From an uncultured Tropicimonas sp. (lineage in GTDB: Bacteria > Pseudomonadota > Alphaproteobacteria > Rhodobacterales > Rhodobacteraceae), in the NCBI GenBank assembly GCA_947495685.1, contig CANLZY010000011.1:62001-126000 (forward strand): a stretch of 64,000 nt of DNA, written 5' to 3'. Positions 62,205 through 64,000 of the stretch are shown here, piece by piece; within the stretch, counting starts at the first letter, position 1, and each line of letters begins with the position of its first letter. The notes beneath the pieces are model-generated. The model worked only from the letters and a program-made list of their open reading frames with translations. It ran no database searches and had not been told where the DNA came from. Position numbers and translations under genes: made by a program.

Positions 62205-63566
62205 CTATTCCGCCGCCACAGCGCCGGTGCCCATCAGCACCGCGTGAATGTCCTCAGCTGCATCGCGTCCATCCGCGACCGCCGTCACCGTCAGGTCATC
62301 GCCGCCGGTGGCACAATCGCCGCCAGCCCAGACGCCATCGATCGAACTGCGCCCGACTGTGTCCACCACGATCTTGCCGCCCTCTGTGTCCAGCACCCCG
62401 GGCACCCCCTTCAGCGATTGACCGATAGCCTTGAACACCTGATTGGCCTTGACGGTGAAGGTCTCGTCGGAGGTCGTCAGCCCACGCGGTGTTTCCTCGG
62501 TGTAGGCAAACGTGACCGAGTCCACGACTTGCCCATCCTCACTGTTGAAGGCCACAGGTTGAGCGTTGAGCACGATCTTGACGCCCTTGGCGGCGGCCAG
62601 GTCCTGTTCATAGGTCGAGGCCGACAGCCTGTCGCGCCCGCGGCGATAGACCATCGTCACGTTCTCGGCTCCCAGCAGCTTGCTCTGAATGGCCGCGTCC
62701 ACGGCGGTCATGCCACCGCCGATCACCACAACGTCACGGCCCACCGGAAGCGTCGACAGATCCTCCGTCTGGCGCAGTTCGGCGATGAAATCCACCGCGT
62801 CGCGGACATGGGCGTGTTCTTCGCCTTCGGCGCGCAGGGCGTTCACGCCCGCCAGCCCAACCGCAAGGAACACCGCGTCGTATTCCGACTGCAGGTCTTC
62901 CATGCGGAGATTGTCACCCAACATCGCCCCGTTCCGGATCTCGATCCCGCCGATCTTCAGCAACCAGTCCACCTCAGCCTCGGCAAAGTTGTTCACCGCC
63001 TTGTAAGCCGCGATTCCGAACTCGTTCAGGCCGCCCGCCTTCTGGCGGGCATCAAAAACCACGACTTCGTGGCCTTTCATCGCCAGGCGGTGCGCGCAGG
63101 ACAGGCCTGCCGGGCCGGCCCCAACCACGGCAACCCGCTTGCCGGTCACATCGGCGCGCTCAAAGGGATGGAGTCCTTGCACCATCAGGTGATCGGTGGC
63201 GAAACGCTGCAATTGGCCGATCTCGACCGGTTTGCCCTCGGCCACCTCCCGCACGCAGACCTCTTCGCACAGCGTCTCGGTCGGGCAGACCCGCGCGCAC
63301 ATGCCACCAAGGATGTTCTGTTGGAGAATCGTCCGCGCCGCACTGTCGGGATCTCCGGTCTGAATCTGCCGAATGAACATCGGAATATCGATGTCTGTCG
63401 GGCAGGCCGTGGTACATGGCGCATCATGACAGAAGTAGCAGCGATCTGCCGCAACCGCCGCCTCGTGCGCATTCAGCGGCGGGTGAAGATCGTCGAAATT
63501 GCTGTTGTAGGTTGCCTGGTCGAGCCGTCCGGCCACGACCCCTGGCGTCCTCTGGCTGTTTTGCAT
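62205..63566 (-). CDS. preT: NAD-dependent dihydropyrimidine dehydrogenase, PreT subunit
   Basis: A protein of about 453 residues (461 if the ATG at 63590 is used). The N-terminal Fe-S part has CYFCHDAPCTTACP and GGMCARVCPTETLCEEVC for two [4Fe-4S] clusters. It is followed by the FAD domain (VAVVGAGPAGLSCAHRLA) and a second nucleotide-binding motif (VVVIGGGMTAVDAAIQS), with GVWAGGDCATGG near the end. It delivers electrons from NAD(P)H to PreA. ATG 63566 was chosen because AGGGG lies 8 bases upstream; ATG 63590 is possible but has a weaker site. Confidence 0.92.
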   Translation of the reverse strand: MQNSQRTPGVVAGRLDQATYNSNFDDLHPPLNAHEAAVAADRCYFCHDAPCTTACPTDIDIPMFIRQIQTGDPDSAARTILQQNILGGMCARVCPTETLCEEVCVREVAEGKPVEIGQLQRFATDHLMVQGLHPFERADVTGKRVAVVGAGPAGLSCAHRLAMKGHEVVVFDARQKAGGLNEFGIAAYKAVNNFAEAEVDWLLKIGGIEIRNGAMLGDNLRMEDLQSEYDAVFLAVGLAGVNALRAEGEEHAHVRDAVDFIAELRQTEDLSTLPVGRDVVVIGGGMTAVDAAIQSKLLGAENVTMVYRRGRDRLSASTYEQDLAAAKGVKIVLNAQPVAFNSEDGQVVDSVTFAYTEETPRGLTTSDETFTVKANQVFKAIGQSLKGVPGVLDTEGGKIVVDTVGRSSIDGVWAGGDCATGGDDLTVTAVADGRDAAEDIHAVLMGTGAVAAE

Positions 63567-63624
63567 CGTGCAAACCCCTGCTGGAGACATTTTCTTTCAC
63601 GTCACGGTGGCACAGGTCCTATTT

Positions 63625-63640
63625 TTTATCAAATGGTAAA
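63625..63640. promoter_or_regulatory. probable RutR-like operator in front of preT
   Basis: TTTATCAAATGGTAAA keeps the core of the RutR box (TTGACCA-N2-TGGTCAA) with 11 of 14 defined bases and has the same AA centre as the box at 58578. It lies about 60 bp upstream of preT. Both pyrimidine operons are thus likely to be under the same regulator. Confidence 0.6.
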
Positions 63641-63812
63641 TTTCCGAGAGGTCCCATGCAAGTCAAGGATCGCCCGCGATTTCGGCAGCCCGGCGCGGAA
63701 ATGGGCAGCATGGAGACGCTCCTTCGAACCAAATGGCGCAACGTCTCTTTAAACCCGGACAGCCATCGGCTACACGAGAACAGTTTTCTACCATAGAGAG
63801 GCAAGGTGCCAG

Positions 63813-64000
63813 ATGACCACCAAGAGTCAGGACGCGGATGTCGCCTTCATTCAGGCGCTCGCGGAATTGCTGCGTTCCAACGAACTGACAGAGTTGGAAG
63901 TCACGCGTGAATACGGCGACAACGACAGCCTGAGCGTTCGGGTCTGCCGTCAGACGATGCAGGCGCCGGTCATGACCGTCGCTGCCCCGGTTGCCGCGCC
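63813..64000 (+). CDS. accB: acetyl-CoA carboxylase biotin carboxyl carrier protein, N-terminal part
   Basis: Only the first 62 codons are in the window. MTTKSQDADVAFIQALAELL, then SNELTELEVTREYGDNDSLSVRVCR and an Ala/Pro/Val-rich linker are characteristic of AccB. The biotinylation motif (AMKM) lies beyond the window edge. It supplies malonyl-CoA for fatty acid synthesis; accC would be expected next. ATG 63813 with AGAGAGGCAAGG upstream. Divergent from preT. Confidence 0.88.
   Translation, partial: MTTKSQDADVAFIQALAELLRSNELTELEVTREYGDNDSLSVRVCRQTMQAPVMTVAAPVAA

Noticed and set aside
62244-63752. 502-codon plus-strand frame opposite preT
   Set aside because: preT has complete Fe-S, FAD and NAD motifs; the antisense frame has none.

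Overview
The window looks like a chromosomal stretch from an alphaproteobacterium, most probably a marine Rhodobacteraceae (roseobacter-group) member. The support is high GC, a GapR/DUF2312 homologue, a ScfR-type regulator, an orphan FliM/FliN-domain protein, abundant ABC and tripartite tricarboxylate transporters, and a reductive pyrimidine-degradation locus with preT/preA. No rRNA, tRNA or CRISPR was recognised. All family names come from reading the sequence; no database search was run.

Layout. 0.4-4.8 kb: a copper locus. A CopZ-like chaperone (+) converges on a five-gene minus-strand set: class I cytochrome c, cytochrome c', diheme cytochrome c, Tat-exported multicopper oxidase, class I cytochrome c. 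CueR/MerR-like operators lie in front of both units. 5-17 kb: mostly housekeeping genes (allE, an outer-membrane barrel, pepN, an acyltransferase, a lipoprotein transglycosylase, a J-domain protein, gatB, an Asp/Glu racemase-family protein). 17.3-23 kb: a tctA-tctB-tctC-sulfatase operon with a divergent LysR regulator.

23-31.7 kb is an accessory graveyard: a decayed IS3-type transposase, an IS1182-type remnant, a frameshifted P-loop kinase, an intact small cluster (DUF1772, DUF4345, NmrA-like, AraC), an in-frame chimera of an IS5-type transposase and a dead tyrosine recombinase, a nearly complete IS3-family element, and a 21-bp iteron-like array. 31.7-41.8 kb returns to core genes: gapR, a divergent FadB-like protein, a DksA/TraR protein, a rhodanese/phosphatase-like protein, an orphan FliM-like protein, an SSS-transporter/histidine-kinase fusion with a small membrane protein and a single-domain response regulator, and a ScfR-like regulator.

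42-63.6 kb is dominated by nitrogen and pyrimidine scavenging. A livKHMGF-type ABC transporter is followed by a long minus-strand operon: aminotransferase, ACT protein, M20 carbamoylase, an unknown two-TM protein, dihydropyrimidinase, then an NMT1/ThiY-type ABC transporter ending at a strong terminator. A RutR-like TetR gene is divergent, and a near-perfect RutR-type box lies between it and the operon. preT-preA, with a second RutR-like box, completes the reductive pathway: PreTA reduces the ring, dihydropyrimidinase opens it, the carbamoylase releases the beta-amino acid, and the aminotransferase removes the amino group. A degraded second copy of the substrate-binding protein sits just beyond the operon terminator. 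The window ends inside accB.
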